DNA of 64,000 bases. It comes from Pseudomonas lutea. Lineage in GTDB: Bacteria; Pseudomonadota; Gammaproteobacteria; Pseudomonadales; Pseudomonadaceae. Under the pieces are notes generated by a model, which had not been told where the DNA came from, did not search any database, and saw only the letters and a list, made by a program, of their open reading frames with translations. The first letter of the stretch is position 1. Each line of letters starts with the position of its first letter. Below are positions 18,510-27,996 of the stretch, in pieces. The stretch covers positions 1,054,001-1,118,000 of the forward strand of contig NZ_JRMB01000002.1 in the NCBI RefSeq assembly GCF_000759445.1, given 5' to 3'. Position numbers and translations under genes: made by a program.

Positions 18510-19127
18510 TTACAGAACGTCGAGCAGTTCGACGTCAAAAACCAGAACGCTGTGTGGCGGGATGCTGCCAACGCCCTGAGCGCCGTATGCCAGTTCGCTA
18601 GGCACATAAAGACGCCACTTGCTGCCAGCCTTCATCAACTGCAGTGCTTCAGTCCAGCCAGGGATAACGCCGCCGACCGGAAATTCAGCCGGCTCACCGC
18701 GATCATAAGAGCTGTCGAACACTGTGCCGTCGATCAGCATGCCGTGGTAGTGCGTGCGCACGTTGCTTTCGCGGGTGGGCTGTGCGCCTTCACCGGTGGT
18801 GATGACCTCGTACTGCAGGCCGGACGCCAGCGTGGTTACGCCTTCGCGCTTGGCGTTTTCAGTCAGGTATTCCTTGCCGGCGCCCGCTGCGGCTTCGGCC
18901 TTCGCAGCCGCTTCGGCTTGCATGATTTCACGGATGACTTTGAAGCTTGCGCCCATTTCTTCCTGACCAACGCGGCTTGGCTTGCCGTCGAAGGCGTCAG
19001 TCAGGCCAGCCAGAATAGCGTTCAGGTCTACACCCGGCGGCGGATTGTCTCGCAGCTGGTCGCCCAATTGACGGCCAATACCGTAGCTGACACGGGTTTC
19101 GTCGGTGGACAAATTGACTTCGGACAT
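18510..19127 (-). CDS. fklB: FKBP-type peptidyl-prolyl isomerase FklB
   Basis: A 205-residue FKBP22/FklB-like isomerase. An N-terminal helical dimerisation domain (SYGIGRQLGDQLRDN, then a coiled AEAAAKAEAAAGAGKEYL region) precedes the FKBP fold: SGLQYEVITTGEG, VRTHYHGMLIDGTVFDSSYD, VIPGWTEALQLMKAGSKWRL and a SIPPHSVLVFDVELLDV end. The start at 19127 gives MSEVNLSTDETRVSYG. No lipobox or clear signal peptide is visible at that start, so the cytoplasm or a non-standard export is possible. Confidence 0.92.
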   Translation of the reverse strand: MSEVNLSTDETRVSYGIGRQLGDQLRDNPPPGVDLNAILAGLTDAFDGKPSRVGQEEMGASFKVIREIMQAEAAAKAEAAAGAGKEYLTENAKREGVTTLASGLQYEVITTGEGAQPTRESNVRTHYHGMLIDGTVFDSSYDRGEPAEFPVGGVIPGWTEALQLMKAGSKWRLYVPSELAYGAQGVGSIPPHSVLVFDVELLDVL

Positions 19128-19210
19128 GAAACGGCTCCGCTGAAGAGCGCCCTTGGGCGCCCACATTTAAAGGCCGGGCAGACTAGCACAAAGCGTATTA
19201 ACCGTAACCA

Positions 19211-19516
19211 CTACCAGGCCGAGCGAAAAGCCAGGGGTATTTTGACGTCCTGATTCAGGTCGTCCTGCACACCGCACATTTCGTCGTGAACAACCGCGTG
19301 GACCAGATTGAACGGCATCGGCGTCACCGGCTGCAGCAATTCGCGCGCATGTTCGACCGAGCGCAGGTGCAAAGCCTTGCCCTGAGCGTCGACCACGCGA
19401 TGCACTGCGCCCTGCATCCTGGCTTCCAGCAAGTAAATGCCACCCTCTATGGAAATCAGATTGAGCTCGTCAACACCCCCGCTGCTGGCGTGGAAGGTGA
19501 GTTCTTGCAGATTCAT
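19211..19516 (-). CDS. DUF6482 family protein
   Basis: A 101-residue protein starting MNLQELTFHASSGGVDEL. ISIEGGIYLLEARMQGAVH, then LHLRSVEHARELL and PFNLVHAVVHDEMCGV, resemble the DUF6482 family common in Pseudomonas. GAGGA 7 nt before ATG 19516 decides the start; longer readings lack support. No known activity. Lies between fklB and a UPF0114 membrane protein on the same strand, with short gaps. Confidence 0.8.
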   Translation of the reverse strand: MNLQELTFHASSGGVDELNLISIEGGIYLLEARMQGAVHRVVDAQGKALHLRSVEHARELLQPVTPMPFNLVHAVVHDEMCGVQDDLNQDVKIPLAFRSAW

Positions 19517-19545
19517 GGCAAATCCTCGCGAGGGCAGACAGTCGG

Positions 19546-20034
19546 TCAGTGCTTGGTCAGCTTGTCCAGATACCCCATCGCGAAAGCTGAGACGACGAAG
19601 GTCATGTGGATGATCACGTACCACATCAAATACTGGGGCTCGATGTTCTTGGCGTCCATGAACACCCGCAACAGGTGAATGGACGAGATCGCGACGATGG
19701 AGGCAGCGACCTTCATCTTCAGCGATGAGGAGTCCATCTTGCCCAGCCAGTTAAGCTTTTCCTTGTCCTCGTCGATGTCCAGCTGCGACACGAAGTTCTC
19801 GTAGCCGGAGATCATCACCATGACCAACAGCCCACCGACCAGCGCCATGTCGATCAACGACAGCAGCACCAGGATCAGGTCCGACTCAGCCAGTGAAAAC
19901 ACATTGGGGATGACGTGGAAAATTTCCTGGAAAAACTTCAGCGCCAGCGCCAGAAGCCCCAGAGACAAACCGAAGTAGATCGGCGCCAGCAACCAGCGCG
20001 AAGCGTACATGGCATTTTCGATAAAACGTTCCAT
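19546..20034 (-). CDS. UPF0114 (YqhA-like) membrane protein
   Basis: A 162-residue inner-membrane protein. It starts [20 protein letters not shown], with [14 protein letters not shown], a second segment ([20 protein letters not shown]) followed by [11 protein letters not shown], and two more hydrophobic helices near the C-terminus. The YENFVS motif and the four-helix pattern match UPF0114. Function unknown. It follows a 170-bp gap and precedes the DUF6482 gene by 29 bp. Confidence 0.88.
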   Translation of the reverse strand: MERFIENAMYASRWLLAPIYFGLSLGLLALALKFFQEIFHVIPNVFSLAESDLILVLLSLIDMALVGGLLVMVMISGYENFVSQLDIDEDKEKLNWLGKMDSSSLKMKVAASIVAISSIHLLRVFMDAKNIEPQYLMWYVIIHMTFVVSAFAMGYLDKLTKH

Positions 20035-20203
20035 TTAAACTCACAGATAACTGAAAGCTCGCGAGTATAGGGCGCAGGCCGATTAGCACAACCCACCGGG
20101 AAAAGAGTTGAAACAATAACGCTTCAGCAGGTCTGTGAAATGCTCGACGAATGCGCACCTGCGCCCTGCAGAAAGCCGTGCGGCAATCGTCGACAGGCAT
20201 GTA

Positions 20204-20536
20204 TCAGTTGGCAGGCGAGGTTCGCTGATTCAGGGCGGCGTCGCTGTTGACTCTTCGCAACTCCCCCTGAAGATGGACACTCCAGATAGGGATCTCTTCG
20301 GCGGTCTGATAACCATGGAGCACAAGGCTCTCGGCAATGGCATCCAGTACCGATTCGGCAGCTATCGGACCGTGAAAGGGCCCTTGCGCCTTGAGCGCGG
20401 AAGGTTGTTCGCCGGACATCCCGGCAGCAAACAACAATGTCCACATTCCCTTGTCGCCGGACAGCGGACGTACGACACATTCGATTCGGGTCACAAGACC
20501 CAGGCATTGGCGAGTAAGACAGAGGCTGCGCGGCAT
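20204..20536 (-). CDS. Conserved hypothetical protein
   Basis: A 110-residue cytoplasmic protein of unknown function. ATG 20536 is chosen because GAGGAG lies 6 nt upstream; the open frame extends 49 codons further but without comparable signals. Visible features are LTRQCLGLVTRIECVVRPL, GDKGMWTLLFAAGMSGEQPS and ESVLDAIAESLVLHGYQTAE, which suggest a small alpha/beta fold. By remembered order it matches the small gene preceding the Lon-like protease in P. aeruginosa. Confidence 0.7.
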   Translation of the reverse strand: MPRSLCLTRQCLGLVTRIECVVRPLSGDKGMWTLLFAAGMSGEQPSALKAQGPFHGPIAAESVLDAIAESLVLHGYQTAEEIPIWSVHLQGELRRVNSDAALNQRTSPAN

Positions 20537-20721
20537 GGCGAGCTCCTCATTGATTGCAGTATTCATTTCCCGCGTGAAACGAAGGAAACGCGTCAGTCCC
20601 TTTGACCACTGCTGCAGCCCGACAATATCGAACAAATACCCTGTTGGAAAAGCGCGAAAATGAAAAGGGCGCCGAATGGTCATTTTGCCATCAAGCGCCC
20701 TGTTTCATTGACGTCAAAGGC

Positions 20722-23154
20722 CTAACTTTTCAGTTCAGGCTGTAATTGTGGCGCCTCTTTTTCGAGTTCTTTGAGGTCCTCGTCGCTCAGCATTTCAGCG
20801 ATGTCGCGCAAGCGGTCCACCACCCTGCCGTTGACTGAACCGTCGGGGAACTGACCGTCTTCGTCAGCCTCGCCCACCGGCATACCGACCAACAAGCTCA
20901 GCGCTTCATCCACCTGACGCACCGCATAGACGTGGAACTGCCCGGCGCGCACGGCTTGCAGCACACGCTCGTCAAGCATCAGCGTCGCGACATTGGCCTG
21001 CGGAATAATCGCTCCCTGATCACCGGTAAGCCCGCGGGCTTCGCAGAGCCGGAAGAAACCTTCGATCTTCTCGTTAACGCCGCCAACGGCCTGAACTTCG
21101 CCAAACTGGTTGATAGACCCCGTGATGGCAAAACACTGCTTGAGCGGGGTTTTCGACAGCGCGGAAATCAATGTACAGACTTCACCCAGTGAGGCGCTGT
21201 CACCATCGACGTAGCCGTAGGACTGCTCCAGCGCGATGCTGGCGGAAATCGCCAGCGGGAATTCCTGAGCGTAACGGCTACCGAGGTAACCCGTGAGAAT
21301 CATCACCCCTTTGGAGTGAATCGGCTGGCCCAGGTTGACCTCCCGCTCGATGTCGACGATACCGCTGCCTCCCGGGTACACCGTCGCTGAAATACGCGCC
21401 GGCACACCGAATGCAGAATCACCGACTTCCAGCACCGTCAACCCGTTGCACTTGCCCACTGCCGCGCCATCCGTGTCGATCAGGATGATGCCCGCAAGCA
21501 TGTCGTCGAGGATTCGCGCGGATACACGTCCCGTCCGAGTGGCCTTGGCTTTAAGCGCCCGCTCGATGTGCCCTGCGTCCGTGCGCTCGTCACCCGCCAC
21601 GCTGCGAATGAAGTCCGCTTCGCTCACCAGCTGGAACAAATCGCCAATACGCGCCGACAAGCGACCCTGGTGCTCGGCGAGGCGAGCGCTGTAAGTGGCC
21701 AGACGCGCCACAGCGTCAGCGGTCAGAGGTGCCATGCCCTCCTCCGACGTACGAGTTTTGAGCAGCTGAGCGAATTGCTCCAGGCTCTCGTCAACCATCG
21801 GAATGTCTTCGTCGAAGTCCACCAGCACCCGGAACATCTCCTGGAAGTCCGGATCGAGGTCCTGCAGCGTGTAATACAACGACCGCGCGCCAATGATGAT
21901 GACTTTCACCTGCAGCGGGATGGTTTGCGGTGTGAGCGTTACCGTGGCGAGACGGCCCAGTTCGCCCAGCGGCGCTTCCATTTTCAGTTTGCGCGACTGC
22001 AGGGAACGCTTGAGAGCGTCCCATACGAACGGCTCGCTGAGCATTTTCTCGGCTTCCAGCACCAGGAAACCGCCGTTGGCGCGGTGAAAGGCCCCGGGAC
22101 GCAATTGACGGTAAGTGGTGTAGAGCGCGCCCTGATCGGTGCTGTATTCGATACGGCCGAAGAGGTTGTCGTAAGTCGGATGCGGCTCGAAGACCACTGG
22201 CGCACCGCCGCTGGCGGAATGGCCGACGACGAGGCTCGGGCAGTATTGCTCCTCCAGCAACTTACGCGCCTGGGCGTCAGTCTTGCTGTCGTCGACCAGT
22301 TGCTCAACCACGGTCTTGAGCAAGTTCACCTGCATGGCCTGCAGGTAAGCGCACACGGCGGCATTTTCAGCGTAGCGCTCGGAAAGAGGAGCCAGCAGCG
22401 GCTGGAGCGCCAGAATGATGGTCTCCTCGTTCAGCTGACGCATCTGGTTGTTGGACTCGCGCTTCCACTGCGGCAGGCTGGCCAGCTCTTCGTTCAGCCG
22501 CTCTTCCAGCGAGGAGATGTCGCTGTGGAAACGCTCACGCTCAGCTTCGGGCAGTTGGGAAAATTCGGCCTCATCCAGCGCCTTGCCTTCGAGCATCGGC
22601 GTGAAGGCGATATTGCTGCTGTCACGATACAGCGCGATGTCTTTTTCCAGGGCCAGACGCTCGATGACATCCAGCGCGCGGTCATAGCGCTGATTGAAAG
22701 CTCGATCGATGGCGCTTTTCTTTTGCTGGTAGGATGGATGCTCGAAGACCGCAGGAAACGTCGACAGAAGGTTGTCGATCAGTCCGTTGATATCGGCAAT
22801 GAAGGAACTGGCGCTGCCGGGCGGCAATTCAAGCGCGCGCGGCTCGCGGGCGTCATCAAAATGATTGACGTACACCCAGTCCGAGGGCGTTTGCATGCGC
22901 TTGGCTTCGGCCTTGAGGTAACGCTTGACGAAGGAGAAACGGCCAGTGCCGGGCTCACCCATCACGAAGACGTTGTAACCCGGGCGCGGCATGGCAACGC
23001 CAAATTGCAAAGCCTCTACGGCGCGTTCCTGGCCAAGCACGCCACGAAAAGGTTCGAGATCGTTGGTTGTCGTGAAGCTGAACTGTTCAGCGGAAAAGGG
23101 ACGGGTAAGCGCTTCGGGCGCAAGTCGCAGGCTGGCAGCAACAGAATCGGGCAT
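20722..23154 (-). CDS. Lon-like ATP-dependent protease (AAA_32 / S16 family)
   Basis: An 810-residue protein of the LonB/YcbZ-like group. The N-terminal region carries a P-loop-like GEPGTGRFSF near residue 66, in which the usual lysine is arginine. A long insertion, rich in helices, spans about residues 110-330, followed by the rest of the AAA module (NGGFLVLEAEKMLSEPF, ARSLYYTLQDLDPDFQEMF). The C-terminal Lon protease domain has the catalytic Ser in VDGDSASLGEV near residue 650 and the Lys in GVNEKIEGFF about 45 residues later. It probably degrades or remodels specific cytoplasmic proteins; substrates unknown. AAGGA precedes ATG 23154. Confidence 0.9.
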   Translation of the reverse strand: MPDSVAASLRLAPEALTRPFSAEQFSFTTTNDLEPFRGVLGQERAVEALQFGVAMPRPGYNVFVMGEPGTGRFSFVKRYLKAEAKRMQTPSDWVYVNHFDDAREPRALELPPGSASSFIADINGLIDNLLSTFPAVFEHPSYQQKKSAIDRAFNQRYDRALDVIERLALEKDIALYRDSSNIAFTPMLEGKALDEAEFSQLPEAERERFHSDISSLEERLNEELASLPQWKRESNNQMRQLNEETIILALQPLLAPLSERYAENAAVCAYLQAMQVNLLKTVVEQLVDDSKTDAQARKLLEEQYCPSLVVGHSASGGAPVVFEPHPTYDNLFGRIEYSTDQGALYTTYRQLRPGAFHRANGGFLVLEAEKMLSEPFVWDALKRSLQSRKLKMEAPLGELGRLATVTLTPQTIPLQVKVIIIGARSLYYTLQDLDPDFQEMFRVLVDFDEDIPMVDESLEQFAQLLKTRTSEEGMAPLTADAVARLATYSARLAEHQGRLSARIGDLFQLVSEADFIRSVAGDERTDAGHIERALKAKATRTGRVSARILDDMLAGIILIDTDGAAVGKCNGLTVLEVGDSAFGVPARISATVYPGGSGIVDIEREVNLGQPIHSKGVMILTGYLGSRYAQEFPLAISASIALEQSYGYVDGDSASLGEVCTLISALSKTPLKQCFAITGSINQFGEVQAVGGVNEKIEGFFRLCEARGLTGDQGAIIPQANVATLMLDERVLQAVRAGQFHVYAVRQVDEALSLLVGMPVGEADEDGQFPDGSVNGRVVDRLRDIAEMLSDEDLKELEKEAPQLQPELKS

Positions 23155-23433
23155 CGGACATCCTTACATCAGGCGGGGCAGATGAACGCATTCTGGCGCT
23201 CGCCGCACCGCACTGGCAAGGCAAGAACCTTTTGGAGGCCGTGGCGCATGACGAACTTGCCTACACGGCTGAGACCAATGGATTACACGTAACAATCCGA
23301 ATAAACCACGGAACGTTCATATCGTGGCTAAACTCCAACTTGCGCGACCGGCAACAATCCAAATAACCGGTTCGCCCTGGCGCCTGAATGGCCAGGAATC
23401 CGACCCTTGGTTGAAATAACAGAGACTAAAGCT

Positions 23434-23922
23434 ATGAAACGGATTCTTCTTGGTACTCTCTTTGCCGCTGTGTCCATCAACGCCATGGCTCAAGCGCCTG
23501 GCGGTCCGGACTGCGGCTGGGGCAACATGCTGTTTGAAGGTCAACGTGGCACGCCAGCCCACTTCCTCGCTTCCACCACCAACGGTACTTCGGGCAACGC
23601 CACTTTCGGCATGACCTCTGGCACCAACGGCTGCTCCACCAACAGCGCGCTGACCTACGGCGGCAAATCCTGGATTGCCATGAACGGCATGATGGATGAG
23701 CTTTCCAAGGACATGGCCATGGGCCAAGGCGAAGCACTGACCACTTATGCGGTCGTGCTGGGCGTTGCACCGGAAGACCGTGCGCATTTCGCCGCAGTCA
23801 CCCACCAGCACTATCAGCAGATCTTCACCAAAGCTGATGCCACTGCAGAAGATGTTCACACCAACACCATCGACGTACTGAAGAACGATCCGACTCTGGC
23901 TAAATACGCGACCCAGGCTTAA
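23434..23922 (+). CDS. DUF3015 family periplasmic protein
   Basis: A 162-residue secreted protein. A signal peptide (MKRILLGTLFAAVSINAMA) is followed by a mature region with GPDCGWGNMLFEGQRG, a Thr/Asn/Gly-rich stretch containing NGCSTN, and MNGMMDELSKDMAMGQGEAL, which fits DUF3015. Function unknown. The ATG at 23434 is chosen over the GTG at 23407 since it begins the signal peptide. It has its own hairpin terminator and precedes the DUF4105 gene. Confidence 0.88.
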   Translation: MKRILLGTLFAAVSINAMAQAPGGPDCGWGNMLFEGQRGTPAHFLASTTNGTSGNATFGMTSGTNGCSTNSALTYGGKSWIAMNGMMDELSKDMAMGQGEALTTYAVVLGVAPEDRAHFAAVTHQHYQQIFTKADATAEDVHTNTIDVLKNDPTLAKYATQA

Positions 23923-23934
23923 AGTCGTGCCGCC

Positions 23935-23959
23935 TGCCTTCCTCCCCGGAAGGCAGGTT
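23935..23959 (+). terminator. Hairpin after DUF3015 gene
   Basis: CCTGCCTTCC, a short loop and GGAAGGCAGG form a 10-bp perfect stem 12 nt after the stop, with only a short TTC tail. Confidence 0.6.
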
Positions 23960-23994
23960 CTCTGCCCTGCCCACTTCTGACTAGTTGCCACTCT

Positions 23995-25854
23995 ATGCTC
24001 AAACGCCTTGCCTGGCTGGCGCTCTGCGTCTGCGCCCCGCTTTATGCCGCGCCTCACGTCGACAATGATCGTTTGCAGCAATTGGCCCATTCCAGATTCT
24101 GGATATCCATCGGTCACTATGAAGCCGGCAAGCTCGGCGGCTGGCGCAGCTATGTCGATGATCCAAAATTTTTCCTGGCCGCCAATGGCGCGCATGATCC
24201 CGAAGCCGAGCTCGCCTCGACGCTTGAGGCGATCTACCGCCCGGTTACACAAGGGCAGGAAAACGCCCACCCGCAATGCGTTTACCCCTCCCGCACGCGA
24301 TTTTTGCGCGACCAATTAAAGCTCACCGATCTGCCTGCGGTTGACTGCAAAGAATTCAACAAGTGGTTTTCCGATGTGGCCCCGGACAGCACGGTGCTGA
24401 TTTTTCCGGCGGCCTACCTCAACAGCCCGTCGTCCATGTTCGGCCATACGCTGCTGCGCATCGATCAAGCCGACGTCCAGGCCAATAAAACCGCCCTGCT
24501 CAGCTATGCGATCAACTTCGGCGCGTACATCGAAGGTTCGGACAACAGCATCCTGTACGCCTGGAAAGGCTTGATGGGCGGCTACCCAGGGCTATTCGCG
24601 CTGGTGCCCTACCAGGAAAAACTTTCCGAGTACCGTAGCCTGGAGAACCGCGATCTGTGGGAATACCGCCTCAACCTGACGCCGGAAGAAACCCGGCGCA
24701 TGGTCGAGCACGTGTGGGAACTCAAACAGATTCGATTCGGGTATTTCTTCTTCGATGAAAACTGTTCATATCGCCTGTTGGAGCTGCTGCAGGTCGCCAG
24801 ACCTAGCCTGGACCTGACGCCTCAGTTCCGCCTGACAGCGATTCCCACTGACACCGTGCGCGCGGTCAAAGACGCCGGTCTGGTAGAGAAAATCGACTAT
24901 CGCCCCTCCAGAGAGCGTGAGCTGTTGAGCCGCGCCGAGCCGTTGAATCACGACGAGCAGCAATGGGTTCTCAAGGTCAGCGCCGATCAAAAACAGATGC
25001 AGAGCGCTGATTACATCGCGCTGCCAAAGGAACGGCGCGCGCTTATTCAGGATGCGGCCTACAGGCTTGAGCGGTATCGCGCCAATGGCCAGGAGCGCGA
25101 TCCGACCAGTGCGCAACGTAGCTATGACCTGCTGCGCGCGATCAGTACCAATCCGCCACCTGCGCTGGACATCGAGCGACCGGGTCTTCCCGAAGACGGC
25201 CACGAGTCGCGCACCTGGCAGCTGGGTGCGGGCACGCGGGATGACAAGGCGTTCGCCGAATACGGCCTGCGCATGGCGTACCACGATTTGAATGACAACG
25301 CGTATGGCTTTCCACTGGGGGCGCAGATCGAAATTCTGCAGCTCAAGCTGCGTCAATACGAGGACAGTCGTTGGCAGGTGCAGCGGCTTGATTTGGCGAC
25401 GATTCGCTCGCTGACGCCGCGCAACGAACTGTTGCAGCCTTGGTCGTGGCAAGTGGCGGGTGGTCTTGAGCGGGTGCTGGGCAAGCACGGCGACGAGAAT
25501 CTGGTTAGCCACGTCAATGGTGGCGCAGGTGGCACATGGAAGCTGGGGGACGACGTGCTGGGCTTTGCGCTGGGCACTGTTCGGGTTGAGCACAACAATG
25601 ACTTCTCAGCGCTGGTTTCGCCGGCGGCGGGCTTCAACACAGGCGTATTGTGGCGCAATGCACTGGGGAACCTCAGCCTGGAGACCAAAGGCGATTACTT
25701 CACCAATGGCGAAGTGCGGCGCAACATCAGCCTCAATCAACAATGGGAACTGTCACGTAACCTCGGCCTACGGCTCAGTGCGCAACGGGATTTCAGCCAG
25801 CTGACTTCGCCGGTGAACGAAGTGATGCTGGAGTTGAAGTGGTATCACTATTGA
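23995..25854 (+). CDS. DUF4105 (Lnb N-terminal-like) periplasmic/outer-membrane protein
   Basis: A 619-residue exported protein: signal peptide MLKRLAWLALCVCAPLYAAP, then about 330 residues of DUF4105. That domain contains CVYPSRTRFLRDQL, VLIFPAAYLNSPSSMFGHTL with its conserved GHT, the YAINFGAYIEG block and FFFDENCSYRLLELL. The C-terminal ~200 residues alternate aromatic and polar residues and end in MLELKWYHY, suggesting an outer-membrane beta-barrel. The DUF4105 motifs (His in FGHTL, Cys in ENCSY) look like a papain-like/NlpC-type active site, but no activity can be assigned. Lies 70 bp after the DUF3015 gene. Confidence 0.85.
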   Translation: MLKRLAWLALCVCAPLYAAPHVDNDRLQQLAHSRFWISIGHYEAGKLGGWRSYVDDPKFFLAANGAHDPEAELASTLEAIYRPVTQGQENAHPQCVYPSRTRFLRDQLKLTDLPAVDCKEFNKWFSDVAPDSTVLIFPAAYLNSPSSMFGHTLLRIDQADVQANKTALLSYAINFGAYIEGSDNSILYAWKGLMGGYPGLFALVPYQEKLSEYRSLENRDLWEYRLNLTPEETRRMVEHVWELKQIRFGYFFFDENCSYRLLELLQVARPSLDLTPQFRLTAIPTDTVRAVKDAGLVEKIDYRPSRERELLSRAEPLNHDEQQWVLKVSADQKQMQSADYIALPKERRALIQDAAYRLERYRANGQERDPTSAQRSYDLLRAISTNPPPALDIERPGLPEDGHESRTWQLGAGTRDDKAFAEYGLRMAYHDLNDNAYGFPLGAQIEILQLKLRQYEDSRWQVQRLDLATIRSLTPRNELLQPWSWQVAGGLERVLGKHGDENLVSHVNGGAGGTWKLGDDVLGFALGTVRVEHNNDFSALVSPAAGFNTGVLWRNALGNLSLETKGDYFTNGEVRRNISLNQQWELSRNLGLRLSAQRDFSQLTSPVNEVMLELKWYHY

Positions 25855-25866
25855 GTAGCGCAAGAT

Positions 25867-25955
25867 TGTAGGAGACCCCTTGCCCGCGAACCGCGGTGTG
25901 TCATCTCCAGGTTGATACCTGGAACAATGCATTCGCGAGCAAGCTCACTCCCACA
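25867..25955. repeat. REP-type inverted repeat pair
   Basis: TGTAGGAGACCCCTTGCCCGCGAA-like left arm and TTCGCGAGCAAGCTCACTCCCACA-like right arm (24 nt each, imperfect complement) flank about 40 bp. These are Pseudomonas REP palindromes in facing orientation, downstream of the DUF4105 gene. Confidence 0.75.
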
Positions 25956-26020
25956 GGGATCGTGTTTGCTGCGCGACAGCGCGGCGTCTGGACGACGGTG
26001 GATCTCCTACAGGATCTGCG

Positions 26021-26218
26021 TCAGGCTGGGGTTGCTGTGTAGCCTTCTTGCTCGATCAATCCGGTGACCTGCTCGGCACCCAGCCGGCTTTGCACTCTCA
26101 CCTCACCCTTCGCCAGATCGACCTGCACCTGCGCTGCAGGGTCCTCCTCCTGGATGGCATTGGTAACGGCTCGAACGCAATGAGCGCACGTCATACCCTG
26201 AACGTTGAATACTTGCAT
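26021..26218 (-). CDS. copZ: Copper chaperone CopZ-like (HMA domain)
   Basis: A 65-residue heavy-metal-associated domain protein: MQVFNVQGMTCAHCVRAVTN with the GMTCAHC metal-binding motif (Cys at residues 11 and 14), an amphipathic helix (VTNAIQEEDP) and the closing LIEQEGY that shapes the ferredoxin-like fold. A single-domain metallochaperone that would hand Cu(I) to a P-type ATPase. No copA or cueR is next to it in the window, and copper specificity is from the family. Confidence 0.9.
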   Translation of the reverse strand: MQVFNVQGMTCAHCVRAVTNAIQEEDPAAQVQVDLAKGEVRVQSRLGAEQVTGLIEQEGYTATPA

Positions 26219-26372
26219 GTGCTGACTCCTCTACTCATCGAAAACCGTTGTGGTGTCATCTAAGACCTTCCCGTCGGGGCAAGGTCAAGTTTTCGATGGA
26301 TCTGCCGGGCTGGCGTTCAGCGGCACTCTGCGCCAGAGTGCGCCTACAACCGTCTTATCAGGAGATTCAGCC

Positions 26373-26753
26373 ATGCGCTGGTCCGCCTTTCGTATCGCAG
26401 GTTTCGCCGGCCTGTTGGCCTGCGCATCCTGGGCCCACGCCGACCAGGATTATGGCGTGCTGATCATTTCCCGCGAGCGGCTGGAAGTGTCCACGTCCTG
26501 CGAAATCGGCATCTACATGCAAGACCAGCTAGTAGGTCGCCTGTATCAGGAAGAGTCGCGCTCGTTCAACTTGCCTGCAGGCGACCTGTCCGTGCGTTTG
26601 CGCGTGCTGCCGGGACAGACGCCGGGTTGCTCGCCGGGCATTGAGGCCCAGAACAACACGCGGCTGCACATCAACGCGGGCGACGTTTTGAAATATCGGA
26701 TTGCGTCCGGGCCGAACGGGATGTACCTGAAAAAGGCGGACTTAAACTACTAG
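26373..26753 (+). CDS. Hypothetical periplasmic protein
   Basis: A 126-residue protein with a cleavable signal peptide (MRWSAFRIAGFAGLLACASW then AHAD). The mature region has IISRERLEVSTSCEIGIYMQ, VGRLYQEESRSFNLPAGDLS and LPGQTPGCSPG, a beta-rich pattern with two cysteines that may pair. AGGAGATT lies 7 nt before ATG 26373. No family recognised. The motif order suggests a small beta-sandwich of the kind found in carboxypeptidase-regulatory-like domains, which is a guess. Confidence 0.75.
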   Translation: MRWSAFRIAGFAGLLACASWAHADQDYGVLIISRERLEVSTSCEIGIYMQDQLVGRLYQEESRSFNLPAGDLSVRLRVLPGQTPGCSPGIEAQNNTRLHINAGDVLKYRIASGPNGMYLKKADLNY

Positions 26754-26762
26754 CGCCCAATA

Positions 26763-26790
26763 AAAAACCCGGCCGGAGCCGGGTTTCGCT
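26763..26790. terminator. Terminator shared by convergent genes
   Basis: AAAAAACCCGGC, a short loop and GCCGGGTTTCG form a stem between the 26373 gene and the end of the RIO kinase gene; A-rich and T-rich flanks make it usable in both directions. Confidence 0.75.
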
Positions 26791-26796
26791 AACCGA

Positions 26797-27690
26797 TCAC
26801 TGCATCCAGGGCGGAGGCGGTTCTTCGGTTTTGTTCGGCGGAGCATCATCCGCCGCACGCGCGGCCTGACGCCTTGCATCATCCAGTCGCGCCGCTTCGA
26901 TCTCACGCAGCACACCGCCCACATCGGCATCTTCTTCCGGTTCGTCGAACTCGCCGGTCAATACCGTCGCGGGCGACAAGGTGCCGGCTTCGTAGTAAGA
27001 CCACATCTCTTTGGCATAGCGAGTCTTCTTGAGCTCCGGCGCAAAACGACCGAAGTACGAGGCCATATTGCCAACGTCGCGCTCCAGCATGCTGAAGGCG
27101 TGGTTGTTGCCTGCTGCATCCACGGCCTGGGGCAGGTCGATGATGACCGGCCCGGTGGGCGTCAGCAGCACGTTGAACTCGGAAAGGTCACCGTGCACCA
27201 GACCGGTACACAGCATCAAGACGATCTGTTGAATCAGGTAGGCGTGATATTCACGCGCCTGGTCCGGCTCCAGCGTAACGTCGTTCAGACGCGGCGCTGC
27301 ATCGCCATACTCGTCGCAAATCATCTCCATCAACAGCACGCCTTCGAGGAAGTCGAAGGGCTTGGGCACCCTGACGCCTGCGCCCGCCAGCCGGAACAAG
27401 GCGGCCACCTCGGCGTTCTGCCATGCGTCTTCAGTTTCCTTGCGGCCGAACTTCGAACCCTTGGCCATCGCCCGAGCCTGACGGCTGTTACGGACCTTAC
27501 GGCCTTCCTGATACTCCGCAGCCTGGCGGAAACTCCGTTTGTTTGCCTCCTTGTAAACCTTGGCGCAGCGCAGCTCATTGCCACAGCGCACCACATAAAC
27601 AGCTGCCTCTTTACCGCTCATGAGCGGGCGCAGCACCTCGTCGACCAGACCGTCTTCGATCAGCGGTTCAATGCGTTTAGGAGTCTTCAT
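26797..27690 (-). CDS. RIO-type serine protein kinase
   Basis: A 297-residue RIO-family kinase. KEAAVYVVRCGNELRCAKVY contains the ATP-binding lysine, GSKFGRKETEDAWQNAEVAA is family specific, the catalytic loop is GLVHGDLSEFNVLL with Asp in HGD, and the metal-binding Asp is in VIIDLPQAVD. The C-terminal ~50 residues are acidic and proline-rich, probably disordered. Bacterial RIO kinases of this type are widespread in Pseudomonas. The family is linked to ribosome maturation elsewhere, but the bacterial substrate is unknown. Monocistronic by layout. Confidence 0.88.
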   Translation of the reverse strand: MKTPKRIEPLIEDGLVDEVLRPLMSGKEAAVYVVRCGNELRCAKVYKEANKRSFRQAAEYQEGRKVRNSRQARAMAKGSKFGRKETEDAWQNAEVAALFRLAGAGVRVPKPFDFLEGVLLMEMICDEYGDAAPRLNDVTLEPDQAREYHAYLIQQIVLMLCTGLVHGDLSEFNVLLTPTGPVIIDLPQAVDAAGNNHAFSMLERDVGNMASYFGRFAPELKKTRYAKEMWSYYEAGTLSPATVLTGEFDEPEEDADVGGVLREIEAARLDDARRQAARAADDAPPNKTEEPPPPWMQ

Positions 27691-27944
27691 CAGCTTTTAT
27701 TGGGGGTCCTTCGTTGCCAAACACGCGGTTGTCGCTCGTTATACGGCAATCCTTTGCCAGCGAGTAGGGGTACGTGGCATGCAGTCATGATTGGGCTGCC
27801 GATGATGCGCCCCCTGAGTCCGAGCAAGCACCTTTCATGCCGGGGCGAGAATGAGCCTTTCGGGAGGGCGTGAATCCTGTGCTGCCGTTGTACCCTCTCG
27901 ACGAACGGCAGGTTGCAGGACAGGTTGAGCCAAGCGACACGCGG

Positions 27945-27969
27945 AAAAAGGGGTCTTCGCAGACCCCTT
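27945..27969 (-). terminator. Terminator of autotransporter gene 1
   Basis: On the minus strand AAGGGGTCT, a 6-nt loop and AGACCCCTTTTT make a strong hairpin with a T-run, 28 nt past the stop at 27997. The rest of the gap from 27691 to 27944 shows no gene or repeat that I could support. Confidence 0.88.
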
Positions 27970-27996
27970 CCATGACCACAATGGGTCGCGTCTTCA

